Shown piece after piece: positions 46,995-57,694 of a stretch of 64,000 nucleotides of DNA. Each line of letters begins with the position of its first letter. Positions within the stretch are counted from its first letter, which is position 1. The notes below the pieces were generated by a model that saw only the letters and a program-made list of their open reading frames with translations, was not told the DNA's origin and made no database searches. Source of the stretch: Pochonia chlamydosporia 170 (lineage: Eukaryota; Ascomycota; Sordariomycetes; Hypocreales; Clavicipitaceae); the NCBI RefSeq assembly GCF_001653235.2, contig NC_035796.1, positions 1,488,001-1,552,000 of the forward strand, in the 5' to 3' direction. Both the position numbers and the translations under genes were made by a program.

Positions 46995-47743
46995 ATGACG
47001 ACGGATTCAAGCATCCTCGACAGGTACTGCCTAGTCACCGTCGGCGCAACCGTCGGCTTTGAAGAATTGACAAAACAAGTCCTACAGCCTGCCTTTTGGC
47101 AATTCCTCTCCTCAAAGGGTTTCACAGAACTCCATATCCAATGTGGACCAGACATTTCCTGGGCGAGCGCCATATTCTCAGATCAAAAGGGGAAACTCCC
47201 CCAAGGGTTTCAAATTGATGTTTTTGACGTCAAGAATAATCTGATGAAGGATGAAATGGTCCTCTGCCAAGCTCGAGCCGGTGAGAGGGCTGAAGGCCTG
47301 GTCATCTCACATGCGGGTACGTATCAGCAACGACGCATGCTACACAAAACACATCCTTACGAAACACCAGGAACTGGGACGATTCTTGATGCGTGGAAAA
47401 TGGGACTACCGCTTGTTGTAGTGCCCAATACTAGCTTGCTCAATGACCATCAAACTGAAATGGCTAAGCACCTAATGAAGCAGGGTTACGCAACAATGAG
47501 CTCCACGGAGTAAGCATCCGGATACAATCTCGTTGATAGCACAGTATCTAGGGCTAACTTTTATCAAGTCGCCTTGATCTTCAGGAAGCGATTCACAAGG
47601 CGGTCCTTCTTTGGGAAGAGAATAAGACGACCCGCTGGCCGGCTCACAAGGTCGAAGGCACGAAGAAGGAAGCTCTTCGATTGTGGGATATCAAGCCCGG
47701 GGAAGTACAAAAGGAAGAAATATCGCACATGGCTCATGACTAG
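46995..47743 (+). CDS. ALG13: UDP-GlcNAc transferase catalytic subunit Alg13
   Basis: Exons 46995-47316, 47371-47509 and 47569-47743 give 211 residues. With the membrane partner Alg14, Alg13 adds the second GlcNAc to dolichol-PP-GlcNAc on the cytosolic ER face. Motifs are CLVTVGATVGFEELT (12-26), LVISHAGTGTILDAWKMGLPLVVVPN (about 101-126, split by intron 1) and LLNDHQTEMAKHLMKQGY. These form the GT28 UDP-GlcNAc-binding half. The C-terminal helix is ENKTTRWPAHKVEGTK-like. Introns have GTACGT and GTAAGC donors, and intron 2 has a GCTAAC branch site. Length matches yeast (202 aa). Past the first intron the simple ORF is broken, so a naive call would truncate it. Confidence 0.92.
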
Positions 47744-48016
47744 GCGCATAGTCTCTATCGATATCTCTTCCTTTACATTTATCCTCAGTCGGGGCATGCC
47801 TAGGTGTGAGGTAAACGGACACAAAGTACATACCATGATTTGGAGGTGGTTGCTTCAAAATTTGCATTGCAGGAGGAGTTTTGGGAGTATGTCTGGTCAT
47901 TTGACTCACATCTCATGTCACTCGGCCATAATACATTGTCACAGTTCGAAAAGATCCGTGAGGATGATGACATAACAAAAAGGCGCCAGGCCGGTACATA
48001 AACTATGAATATTTTC
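47744..48016. other. short convergent 3' region, Alg13 and Aip1
   Basis: 273 bases between two stops; no features seen. Confidence 0.5.
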
Positions 48017-49946
48017 TCAAGGCAAGTTCTCGAGGTTCCAGATCTTGATGTTTGCATCTGCTCCTGCACTCGCAAGCTGCCCGCCCTCTATCCAGCAAAT
48101 GCCAGTGACTCCGTCTTTGTGCGCGTTCGGCGCCTTGGTTCGGATTCCTTGTTTATCCTTCGCCAGGCAATAGACAAAAATGTTCGTGTCCAGGCTACCG
48201 CTCGCCGCGTATGCACCAGTGTCGTCCCAGGCGATGCAGGTCACACGCCCTGTATGTGCGGACCAGCGATTGGCGGCCACTTCCCAGGTTTTGGTATTAT
48301 ATGGATAAATCTTGCCAAGAGTATCCCCCGCAGCCAAATGTGAGCCATCCTTGGAAAACGCAAGTGCAGATGAGGTTCCGCCAGTTGAAGTCAGCGTTTG
48401 GAGCTCCTCCAAAGATCCATCAGAACCCGCCGTGTACACCTTAACCGAATGTTGGTCTCCTCCAACAGCAACCAAGTTGCCGGAAGCGGCAATACACGTC
48501 GGAGCATACTTGAGTTCTGTTTCTTTGAGCAACTCTCCGTTAGAGTATGCCGCAATAGATTTAACTGTGGCGACATAAAGCACGTCGCCAGATGCACTGG
48601 CGCCTTTTGGCTGCGCAGGGAGTTTAATTGGCTTGCCAACATATGTCACGGCAGATTCGTCCACGGTTTTCACCGTATCGTCCCACGCAGCGGTGTAGAT
48701 CTTGCCTGCGTGTGCCGCCATTTGCACAATTTGATTAGTATGAGGCACGCCGTCCACAACACTGGCAGCGCCCTTCTTGATGTCCCAGTGGCAAACGCGC
48801 CCATCAAAACTAGCTGACCACAAAGCGGAGCCCTTCCCATCAGATGAGCCATGGAGAGCGGTAATGCTCTTCTGGTGGCCCTGGAGAACTTTAAGAGGCT
48901 CCTCCTTGCCTTCTTGTAGGTAAGTGAGCTCTCCGGCTAAATTGATACTGATGATGAGGCCGTCTGTTCGACCATGGGGGAAGACGACGCCCAACTGCTG
49001 GTCACGGATGCTGACACCCTCGCCAAACTTCCAAGTCTGAATCAAGCTGCCTGTATCAACCTCCCACAGTCTCACTGTCTGGTCCACACTCGCAGTAGCA
49101 ATCTTTTTGCCATCCTGTGACCAAGAGATGCCATAAATGCTGCCAGTGTGCTCGCCTTCGCCAATATCCTTGACCGGCTCTCCAGTCTTTCCGTCGTAAA
49201 GATGTATCTTCTTATCAGAGCCCACAGTAGCAAGAATGGACCCATCAGGAGAAAATGAGGTTGCAAGCATGAATCCCTTGCGCAAATTGTGGGTCTGGTC
49301 AAGTTCGTAAGGAACTCCTTTATAGAAGCCCATGGCACCATCATCACTAACAGTTGCGGCACGGAAGGGACGCTGGTGTCTTATGGTGGCGGCATTGATG
49401 GCCATTGTGTGTCCAGTGATTTGTCCTACCGTGTTACCGGTATCTGCTGTGATACAGCGGCCGAAAGTGGACTTGCCCTTTCCGACAGCTATCAAACGCT
49501 TAGATTCACCATCCCAAGCAATATCGTTCAGAGGGCCGGCAATGATCGAAAATTCGCCCTGTGTTTTGCTGATGTTCTCGGGCTCCCACACATGAAGCGA
49601 TCCGCTGCTGTCACCGCTGGCGACTTTGAAACCGCTAGGCGAAAACCGACCAATGGTCGTGGGATACTTATGCCCAGTGTATTCCTTGCAATCGTCGGGG
49701 TTATCGATCGAGCGAACATAGATGGTTTTTCCAGACTACAACCCGCTGAGTTAGGTTTACAGACGTATCATTTTAGAGAATAAGCCCTCATGCAGGGCAA
49801 ATGACGGTTGTAGGGGGCAGAGGGGGGCTTACCGCGTAAGCTAATCGTTGGCCCTTTGGATCAGCAGACAGCTGCACCGATTCTGCTCTCGCCGAAGTCG
49901 GGGCCGCCGCAAGAATGCGGCTTAAAGTAATGGACGGAGATGACAT
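48017..49946 (-). CDS. AIP1: actin-interacting protein 1, WD40 protein
   Basis: Exons 49946-49833 and 49735-48017 give 610 residues, the family length. Aip1 works with cofilin to cap and disassemble actin filaments at cortical patches. WD repeats are visible throughout, for example SFSPDGSILATVGSDKKIHLYD, ISWSQDGKKIATASVDQTVRLWE, LWSASFDGRVCHWD and CWIEGGQLASAGADANIKIWN at the end, fitting two seven-bladed propellers. The N-terminus (SITLSRILAAAPTSARAESVQLSADPKGQRLAYA) matches the family first strand. The intron (GTAAGC...TAG, 97 nt) falls after codon 38. Confidence 0.94.
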
Positions 49947-51904
49947 GGCGGTGTCTCCAATCTGGTGGCTCAACGCTCGAAGAAACTTTAAGGAAATGTC
50001 TGCTTGGCTTGGTTTCCCGGTGTCGTAAGTTGTGAGGTTTTGGTGGGGTTATGAAGTTGGAGGATGTAACAGACTACTTAAGCTGAAGGAGGGGCAAAGG
50101 GACAAAGAGGCCCGAAGTCAGAAGCTGTCAGTTCTGGTACCTGGCTGGAGCTTGGACACTGATTTGGAGGGGCCGCCAATGACGTCGAAGTCTGAGTTCC
50201 TGCTGTCCCAGATTGGGAAGCTTGGGTCAGGTCGTGCTTGCCAAAGTTTGATGTTGCCGTTCAAGGTATTTTTAATTTGTTCCTTTTGTGTTCAAGATCA
50301 ATCGACAGAAAATCCTGACACGAAACGGACTCTCGCGACACACAATGGAGGCCAAAACTTGCCAAGTTATTAATAGGCATCTTCACTCCCTTGCAAATTG
50401 ATGCTCCGATTCATCGCCATCGCAGATCCACAGGCACAATTGTTGCCTTGAAGGCAGCTGTTGCATCCTCTCAGGCAACGAACCCAAGCTTGTCGACCCA
50501 TCAAAATATATCAGCGCCTTTTGGCATGGGTATTTTTGGACCTAGACGACGCCTAGTACGATTCGAAAGTAGGAGGGCTTTTCAAACTCGACCTTGTGCA
50601 ATCTACCCTGTCAATCTGCTGGCGTAAGGCAGCCATTCAGGTTAGGGGGCAGATTGCTGCTTCGTCTCCCCAAGATGGCACACGACACAGGTTGAATATC
50701 CCGGCTGCAGGTCAAACAACAACAAGATAGACAGACAGGGCCAGACTGGAGGCTTGCCCGATATGGAAGACCATGCAACCACGGCAGGCCGTGCCTCATT
50801 TCGCTCACCGGACGATGAAATTATGGAGAATGACTTACACGGACGCCTTCATCAGCAGCGACCACGACCCTAATAAAACGTATCATGGCCGCCATCAAGG
50901 TAACATTTGACGCTCGACTGACTTCCCTTTTCCTTTCTCAAAATTACCACGCACCATGGCAAAAAATGACTCTGTCCTTCCCAAATCCTGTCCAAGACAG
51001 CATATTTCCGGTGTCTCTGAATCTCATCCGGCTGCCCAATCACGGACGGCCTCCAATGCTACATTGGAGGGACTGTCGCAAAAGCAATTGTCACCATCCA
51101 CGCCCATTGGACGTAACTCATCCCGTTTTTAGCGAAAATCGCATCTTGTTTTTCTTGTTCGGCCTACCAGATTGCCAGATCACCCCAGGAGAATGCGGGC
51201 ACCCATCGGCAACTCAGGGACACATGCACATCCCTGCCACCGTCTGTCCACTTGGCCTGCGATGCCACGGGCCTGCAGTGACATATCTCACTTATACCAC
51301 CCAATGGCTTGGGGCCACATTCCATGCCCCCGAACAATCTTGGAAGCCTTTGTCAGACACTCGGAGCATCGGTTGCCTTCTTGGCAGGAGCCCAGGACAA
51401 CAACAATTGGAGAAGCAGCAGTCTTATCGACCAAGTAGAATTGGCTGGCCATTTCACCAACAAGGGCAGAGACAACGCTAACAATGAGCTGCAATACTTG
51501 ATAAGCACAATATAATGTCCTAGACAGAGCCAACACCGGTGTCGTTCAAAAAGAAAGCAATCCCTAGTTCAAAGGGATTCGTTTTGCTTGTTTCAATGAC
51601 CAGTGTTGTTGAGGGAACTACTACTCCGTCCTGCACTCAGCTCTCCACCATCTCGGTTTGGAAATTATTAGTTTCACGCCACCGTCTTGGAATCTCCTGT
51701 GCCTATCCGTACGGCATATTAAACCAGGACTCTCTCCCATCTCCTCGCTTCTTCTTTTGAATCTCCTCTTGAACCTTTGTTTTTGCGTGTGAACTGCTTC
51801 TCGTTCCTCCCAGCGTTCAACGTTCATCCCACCTGCATTGAAGCATCGTCTGTCACTATCAACCTGCTCTGCATTTAGCAACATCCCCGTGTTCAACCCT
51901 CAAA
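49947..51904. other. intergenic region with no supported gene
   Basis: About 2 kb upstream of both Aip1 (minus) and the GPI protein (plus). A 198-codon ATG frame at 50885-51481 has no family features and is treated as chance. The last 150 bases are pyrimidine-rich, like a fungal core promoter and leader. Confidence 0.5.
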
Positions 51905-52541
51905 ATGAAGTTCCTCATCACCCTCGCCATCGCCATCACCAGCGTCTCTGCCGCCAGCACCGTCCCGCCTCCAACCAACACGCAAGCTCCTCCCATCCCC
52001 GAGGGCGGCGACAAGGACTGCCTCGCCAACTACATTGTCAGACAGTGCCTCCAAACCGAAAACGACAAGGTACACATAATCCCGTGTAAACTACGCAATC
52101 CCAAGCTAACAATCTCGTCAGCTCGCAGCCTGTTCCGCCACCGACTACCAATGTCTATGCTACGCCGCCCAAGCCATTGCAACGTACGTTTCCCTACCCC
52201 CTCAATTTACTGCAAACATAAAAACAGAAAAACAATCTAATAACTAATGAATCCACAGCTGCTACAATAACTGCCCCAACGACATTCGCGCCCCCTCCGC
52301 CACGCAAGCCATGAACGCCCATTGCCGTAACGCCTCCCTCTACGCAACCACTTCCACTGCCTCTTCCACCGCAACCCCAACCGCCTCCACCACCGAGGCT
52401 CCCAACTCGACCGACGTGCCCAGCGGCTCACTCTCCTTCTCCGCCGCCAATCCTACCAAGACGGGCGGTGCGGAGAGCCTCGCTGGCAATGCTGCTGGTT
52501 TGCTTGCCGCCGTGGCCGGCGCCGTGGCTGTTGTCTTGTAA
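51905..52541 (+). CDS. GPI-anchored, eight-cysteine (CFEM-like) cell-surface protein
   Basis: Exons 51905-52069, 52122-52183 and 52259-52541 give 169 residues. Signal peptide MKFLITLAIAITSVSA (1-16) is followed by a Pro-rich spacer and a domain with eight Cys spaced C-x8-C-x10-C-x6-C-x-C-x9-C-x3-C-x16-C (about 39-106), resembling CFEM (which contains the CxC pair) but with a wider first gap. Then comes a Ser/Thr/Pro-rich stalk and a hydrophobic C-terminus (AAGLLAAVAGAVAVVL) as a GPI signal. Such proteins sit in the cell wall or plasma membrane; some CFEM proteins bind heme or affect host interaction, which cannot be claimed here. All eight Cys survive splicing. The leader is C/T-rich. Confidence 0.82.
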
Positions 52542-53691
52542 GTCGCACAGCTGAGGGGTGATGGGGGACATGTGATGGATTTCATGGTTGTCATGCTGTT
52601 GTGACCAGGGGGGGAGGTTGTGAAATACGGATACGTTTAATTTGAATTGTAGGTAGTACTTGCTTAATTTCTTAATAACATTGGCCTTTGTCCAACCCTT
52701 TTTTGTTACACTTGTTTCCATTATTCACGTTGCTGGCTTCCATGGGTGTAACAAAGTGGCGGCACATGTACCTGGTTGCAGTTGTATCACTCACGTGTTG
52801 CACTTGGTATTGTATGTTGTGCATTGCAGTCGAAAACTCGAACCACGGCGACTATACACACCCTTGTTGTTAGTGACAGGTATGAACATTCAAAATCTAG
52901 AACATGCTTTATTCAGTTATTAGCCTTAATTGTACCAAATCCACAAATCCACAAGTCCAAAAGTGTCACATTCTTGTAAACCGTTCCGCAAATCGATCCA
53001 TTCACCAGTCAGTCAGTCAGTCAGTCAGTCACATTATCAACATCCACAGCCGCAGATTGTATGCTCAACTTCGAGCCACGTCAACCATGTTCGCAGTCCT
53101 CTACAGCACCGCCTAAACCAAACTCTATGATACAACCGAGGCTCTTCTTCCTCTCCCTGTGTCCCGTGGTCCAAAATCATACAACCACTAGTTGCAGCCG
53201 CGCTAAATCTGAAAGCCCATCTCTCAGAAAAAGAAGTCCCGCTTTCCCATTGCGCCGAGTAAAGCAAAAATGAAAAAGAAAATAACCATGACCAGTATCT
53301 CTACAAACAACCGCGACATGAAGTTGACTGAAGCCCGACCCTGCCTTCTTATAAGTCATTTAGACGCCAAAGAAATCCTAATTTTTTTGCGAGTGTGCCA
53401 CGCAGGTTGATTCAACCCCGTGATGAAAAAAGTAAGCCGCGCATGGCCGTGCTCTCGCTATAGCACGCGTCCATGGTTCTTTTTTAAAACAAGTGTGGAG
53501 GAAAAGGTAACTAAAGTCGAGTAGAGGATTTAAAAAGGTATCGGTAGCAGTAGGTGAGGAAGCCCCATGGTGTGCTACCGATCGTTGAAGCATATGTGCA
53601 TTTGAAATTTGTCAAGTTTTGGGAGAAATTTTGAGAGGTTCAGGTAGCAGTTGTCGCAGAAAGCATCGCCAGAATACCAGACAAGGGCATC
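52542..53691. other. convergent 3' intergenic region
   Basis: Between the stops of the GPI protein and the AHC1-like gene. Contains a (CAGT)n microsatellite; otherwise no features. Confidence 0.5.
53006..53030 (+). repeat. (CAGT)6 microsatellite
   Basis: Six tandem CAGT units plus one C in intergenic DNA. Confidence 0.9.
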
Positions 53692-55626
53692 TCATGTCCT
53701 GCGCGTTCTTCGATCCTTGGCGCGGTTCTTCACAGGCCCAAGAAAGGTGACATGCTGTTTCTTGGAATCGTCTTTACGTAGCCTCACAGTACCTGAAACG
53801 CCGTTGGAGCCACGACGCAGGGCTCTCGGGTCATGGTCCTCGTCAAGCGTAATTTCAGCAACGTCAGACACAGACTCGTTTTCAAGCTCATCACTACCAC
53901 CAGACATGGAAGATCCGTCATCGGAGTCGTCATATTCTCCATCGTCACTAACAAGAGACGGCGCATTGTTGCTAACCAGAGTATTGGGGCTGAGGTTGGC
54001 TTCTTCCATGTCCATATCCTCATCGGACAAGACAGCATCAGATCCACGTTTGGACATCACATCCAGAGTAGAACCGGAGGGGGATACGAGAGACATGGGT
54101 GCGGCGCGGCTCTTGCTGCTCTTTGTGTGGATGGGTGAGTCGGTCGAGGCAGCAGGCGTCTTTCCGCTCTGGGCTGGAACACGCTTGACAACGGGGGTTC
54201 TGGCAGGAGCAGCATCATTTGGCCCGTCAAAGGCAGTAATGGGAGTGCCTGTGTCGTCGGATTCTTCGTCGGGAGTCATGTCTGCGATGGAAATCTTGGT
54301 CTTGGCGTCTGCAACGATATCACGGAGGTCGCCATTGAAGTTGCGGCTCTTCATCAATCGAGACAAATAGGGCGTCTCGCCAGCGGGGTTGAACTTGGTG
54401 GCGGCAGCTCTTGACTTCTTGACACCAGGCGCATGCGCGCCCGTAGTCCTCGAAGGAATTGCGCCAACACCAGGGAGCTTACCTTGGTGATACAGCTTGA
54501 GCGAGTCGGCAATTCGAGAGCGCAGGGCGGCGTACGTCTGCTGATCAGACGTGTCTTGCCGGGCAAGGGGGTGCACGTTGGTGGCAAACGACGGGTTGTT
54601 GCCTTGAGTCTTGTCTTCTGGCGTGCCACCGCTCGAGGCACCACCAGTCTCCCCGACATCGATGGGATGTCCGCTTTGGACTGCGGCCTCCTCGTGACTC
54701 TTGAAATCTCGCTTGTGGGCAATGCGACAGTGATTGATGAAGCCTTGAGTACTAGAGAAGTTTTCACGGTTGCAGTCGAGGCAGACTAGCTTGACGGTTT
54801 GGCCATCGGACCGCTTCAGGATACAAGGACCAGCCTTGTCCTTGGGTTGAGGGTATCCGTTCGAAAGAGCTTGAAGCTTCTGACCTGCGTTGCCACGGAC
54901 TGGCCTGCCTTTTGAAGTTGGGCCGATCTCCGTGAAACTATTTCTCGTCGTTCTGCCTTCGGCGAAGGATACACGCGCGCGCGTGTATTCCGGAGTGAAC
55001 TGCCACTCGGGCTGCTCACCATCGAACGAGGGATCAGGAATAAGCCACTTAGCGTAGTGTCTCGCGTACGGTCCGTCCACAACTCCAAATGGTGGCGCCC
55101 AGTGAGGGACGGGTTCACCAAATCGGGTGATGACTGCAGGACCCTTGCCGCTGCTGATATCTAGCATCTGGTCTGGCGTCGGACAATGTTGAGGGTACGG
55201 GATCAGGTGACAGCGGCGCAGTTGTTCTAGCGCGACTTGACATTTGGCAAGCTCCTGGTTAATTAAGCGCAGCTCATCGTGTTTGAGAAGCACTTCAAGG
55301 CCCATTTGGTGCCTGATGATGTCGCGTGCAGGATCCAAGCGATCAACTTGGACAGAAGACATTGATTCGTCGCATGACGACACCGAGGCCGAATCTGAGA
55401 TGTCAGAGTGTAGCTTAACACGCTTCCTCAGCGATGCATCAGACGAAACTTCGCTGGAGTCATCAAAGGCGTCCCAGCTCCTCTTATTTGGAGCCGGGAG
55501 GCCGGAGGCGGTTTGCGACAGTAGCCTTGATGGTGTGCCGAGATGTTGGTTCGTGTCTGACAAGAGGTTTGACTTTTCCAGAGACTGCTCGCTCCCCTTA
55601 GAATCGGAGGTCCAGAAGCGAAACAT
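53692..55626 (-). CDS. AHC1: AHC1-like zinc-finger protein of the ADA acetyltransferase complex
   Basis: A single exon of 644 residues. The first 95 residues are Ser-rich with an NLS-like RKRVK. A conserved region (about 95-225) has RHQMGLEVLLKHDELRLINQEL and a Trp/Pro-rich patch (VPHWAPPFGVVDGPYARHYAKWL). Then comes a C2H2 finger (Cys282, Cys285, His299, His304; CLDCNRENF...HCRIAH). The rest is Ser/Asp-rich, ending with a basic KNRAKDRRTRRT tail. This matches my recollection of fungal Ahc1 proteins, which help hold together the ADA histone acetyltransferase complex. Domain order is clear; the name is a family-level inference. A long GA-rich tract (CT on the coding strand) lies just upstream of the start. 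Confidence 0.68.
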   Translation of the reverse strand: MFRFWTSDSKGSEQSLEKSNLLSDTNQHLGTPSRLLSQTASGLPAPNKRSWDAFDDSSEVSSDASLRKRVKLHSDISDSASVSSCDESMSSVQVDRLDPARDIIRHQMGLEVLLKHDELRLINQELAKCQVALEQLRRCHLIPYPQHCPTPDQMLDISSGKGPAVITRFGEPVPHWAPPFGVVDGPYARHYAKWLIPDPSFDGEQPEWQFTPEYTRARVSFAEGRTTRNSFTEIGPTSKGRPVRGNAGQKLQALSNGYPQPKDKAGPCILKRSDGQTVKLVCLDCNRENFSSTQGFINHCRIAHKRDFKSHEEAAVQSGHPIDVGETGGASSGGTPEDKTQGNNPSFATNVHPLARQDTSDQQTYAALRSRIADSLKLYHQGKLPGVGAIPSRTTGAHAPGVKKSRAAATKFNPAGETPYLSRLMKSRNFNGDLRDIVADAKTKISIADMTPDEESDDTGTPITAFDGPNDAAPARTPVVKRVPAQSGKTPAASTDSPIHTKSSKSRAAPMSLVSPSGSTLDVMSKRGSDAVLSDEDMDMEEANLSPNTLVSNNAPSLVSDDGEYDDSDDGSSMSGGSDELENESVSDVAEITLDEDHDPRALRRGSNGVSGTVRLRKDDSKKQHVTFLGPVKNRAKDRRTRRT

Positions 55627-56587
55627 GAAGAGCTTCTGTCAGGAGGAACTATGAGTGCCTGATGAGTCGCGACAAGAATATCGCGACAGCGTCTTCTGAT
55701 GTTTGCGACAAACAAAGAGTCGACGATCACAAAAGTGGGTCCCAAACGGCAGCACGGCTGACGTAAACAGAAGAGTGGGGCGATGAGTTGGGGCCAAGGG
55801 GGTGCCTGGTGTGGCAGTCGGGTCAGGTCGGACACGCGGACTGGCCTGTGTCAGAGCAAGGCGTGTGTGGCAACAGAGCTGGGGAGGCAGGAGGTCCAGT
55901 CAGCCAGAAAGAGGAGGCAGGCAGGCAGGCAGACAAGTCTGACGGCGACACCGTGAGGAGTGAGAAGAGAGAGTGAGAGAGAGACGAGGAGAGATGCGCT
56001 GTTGAGCAAGATGATCGAGAGCTAGCAAAAGCCTCGAGTCGTGTGTCTTTTTGAGACAGCAAGTCTGAAGAGGAAGAGAGGGAAAGGGAAAGGGAAAAAG
56101 AGAGGCGGTTGAGAGTGAAGAGATTAATGGGCTACAGCACAAAGGAAGGAGTGAAAGAGGGAGCAAACGGGGGGAGGATCGAGTGTTGGGTGGTGTTTGG
56201 ATACTGGAAGCTGGGAGAATCAGCTTGAGCACTTCTGAGTTGAGAGGGTGGAGGGGGGCGCTGGGCCCAGCAAAGCCAGCTCAGCCAGTGGGAACAGTGG
56301 ACGGGGATGGAGGCATCAGAGGACGAGGACAGGCAGCGATTGAGAGGCAAGGTCTGGTACATGGCAGAGTCTGGTAGAGAGGCAAGGCAAAACAACAGGA
56401 GTCTGGTCTGGTGCGAAAGACGAATGGGGGCGAGGAGACTGGACCGTTCCAACGGAAAGTGCCTGGGCTACATCCAGAGGCCACCTGTGCTGGAACAGGA
56501 CCAGGCGGGAACATTGAATGGAATTGGAATTGGAATTGTACCAGACTTGGCTGGACCCATTCTGGTTATTAGCCCAGCAAGCCAGAG

Positions 56588-57694
56588 TTGTACAAGTGTT
56601 GCGCAGACATTTCCTCACAACAGCATGTTCCCCAACAACAGACAAGGCAAGGCGTACATGGCGGCCACTTGCAGGGAGAGAACAGGTTGGTGCGTACTTT
56701 ATCTGTGCTGAGCTATCTGTACCAGACAGGACCGGGCAAGGGCAAGGACAAGGACGTGAACAAGGCCGAGTCACTGTCAGCTCTTCTCGGCGGACGAGAT
56801 GGCGACCCGCGCCACGGGCTCAAGCGAGAGCTAAAGCCGACACATCAGAGATTCAAGGCAACAGTGTCTCCTGCCTGGCGCAGGTTGGCGTTTGTTTTGG
56901 GTGTGTTGACAGTCGACTCGTCACTCAATCAAGTCAATCAGTGTTGGACATTCTGGTGTTTTGGGGGGCACATGTGGGCCAGCACCAGTAATAAGGGCAT
57001 GGACATTCTGGAGCATGCTTGCTGGACGACTGGGCTGGTTTCCACCAAGTCAACATCGCAGCTCGGAAGTGATCCAATCCACCACACTCACTGCAAGGGG
57101 GTGTGGACCACCCAGTACAAGTACCAGACAATAACTGAAGTGTCTGATATGGATATGATGAGTGCAAAGTACTCCGTACTTGTCAAGATGTGCCGGGTCG
57201 CTCGTGGCGAATCAAGGCCAATACACGTCGTGTCAACGTTGAACATGGTTGGTGACCAAAAGAAAAGATCAGTTCAGGCATCCATCCTAAAAAGAGTCCA
57301 GTGCTTCCTGTACGAGCCAGCAGTTAATGTACTGCCGCTCAAAGAGACTGACTGTTGTTTCCTCATCCTCACTCACACCTTGTCCGCTCCAACTTATCAC
57401 TCTGCCCCAGGCACAAGTAGCAGCTTGAAGTGTCTGGTGCAAGATCCCAGATCCCGGCCCGTCTCTGCGTTGCGCTGCACCTGTGTCTGTGTGCGTCCAT
57501 GTCTGGCTGTGGCCCCCTCGGTGTTTGTCATGGCCACGACTCACGGTTGGAGCCTTTCAGTCACTTGCCAGACTTTTCTCGACGTTTTCGGTCCTGAGCG
57601 CGATGAACGGTGCATATCTTGGCCAAGGCACAAGGTACAAAACCGCTGTTGGCAGCAGAGCCTGGACGCTCCTCAGGTCATTGCTGGCAAGTAA
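56588..57694 (+). other. 368-codon stop-free frame of unknown meaning
   Basis: The frame starts on TTG; the first long internal ATG frame begins near 56971 (MWASTSNKG). No domain, signal peptide or family resemblance is visible. The predicted protein is unusually rich in Cys and Trp and looks unstructured, so coding status is doubtful despite the length. Confidence 0.2.
57169..57179. repeat. GTACTCCGTAC motif, copy 3
   Basis: Exact copy of the motif at 12176 and 28424, inside the stop-free frame 56588-57694. Confidence 0.65.

Noticed and set aside
50885..51481. 198-codon ATG frame on the plus strand
   Set aside because: It begins with ATG but the protein has no domain, signal or regular composition; it lies in a promoter-like interval.
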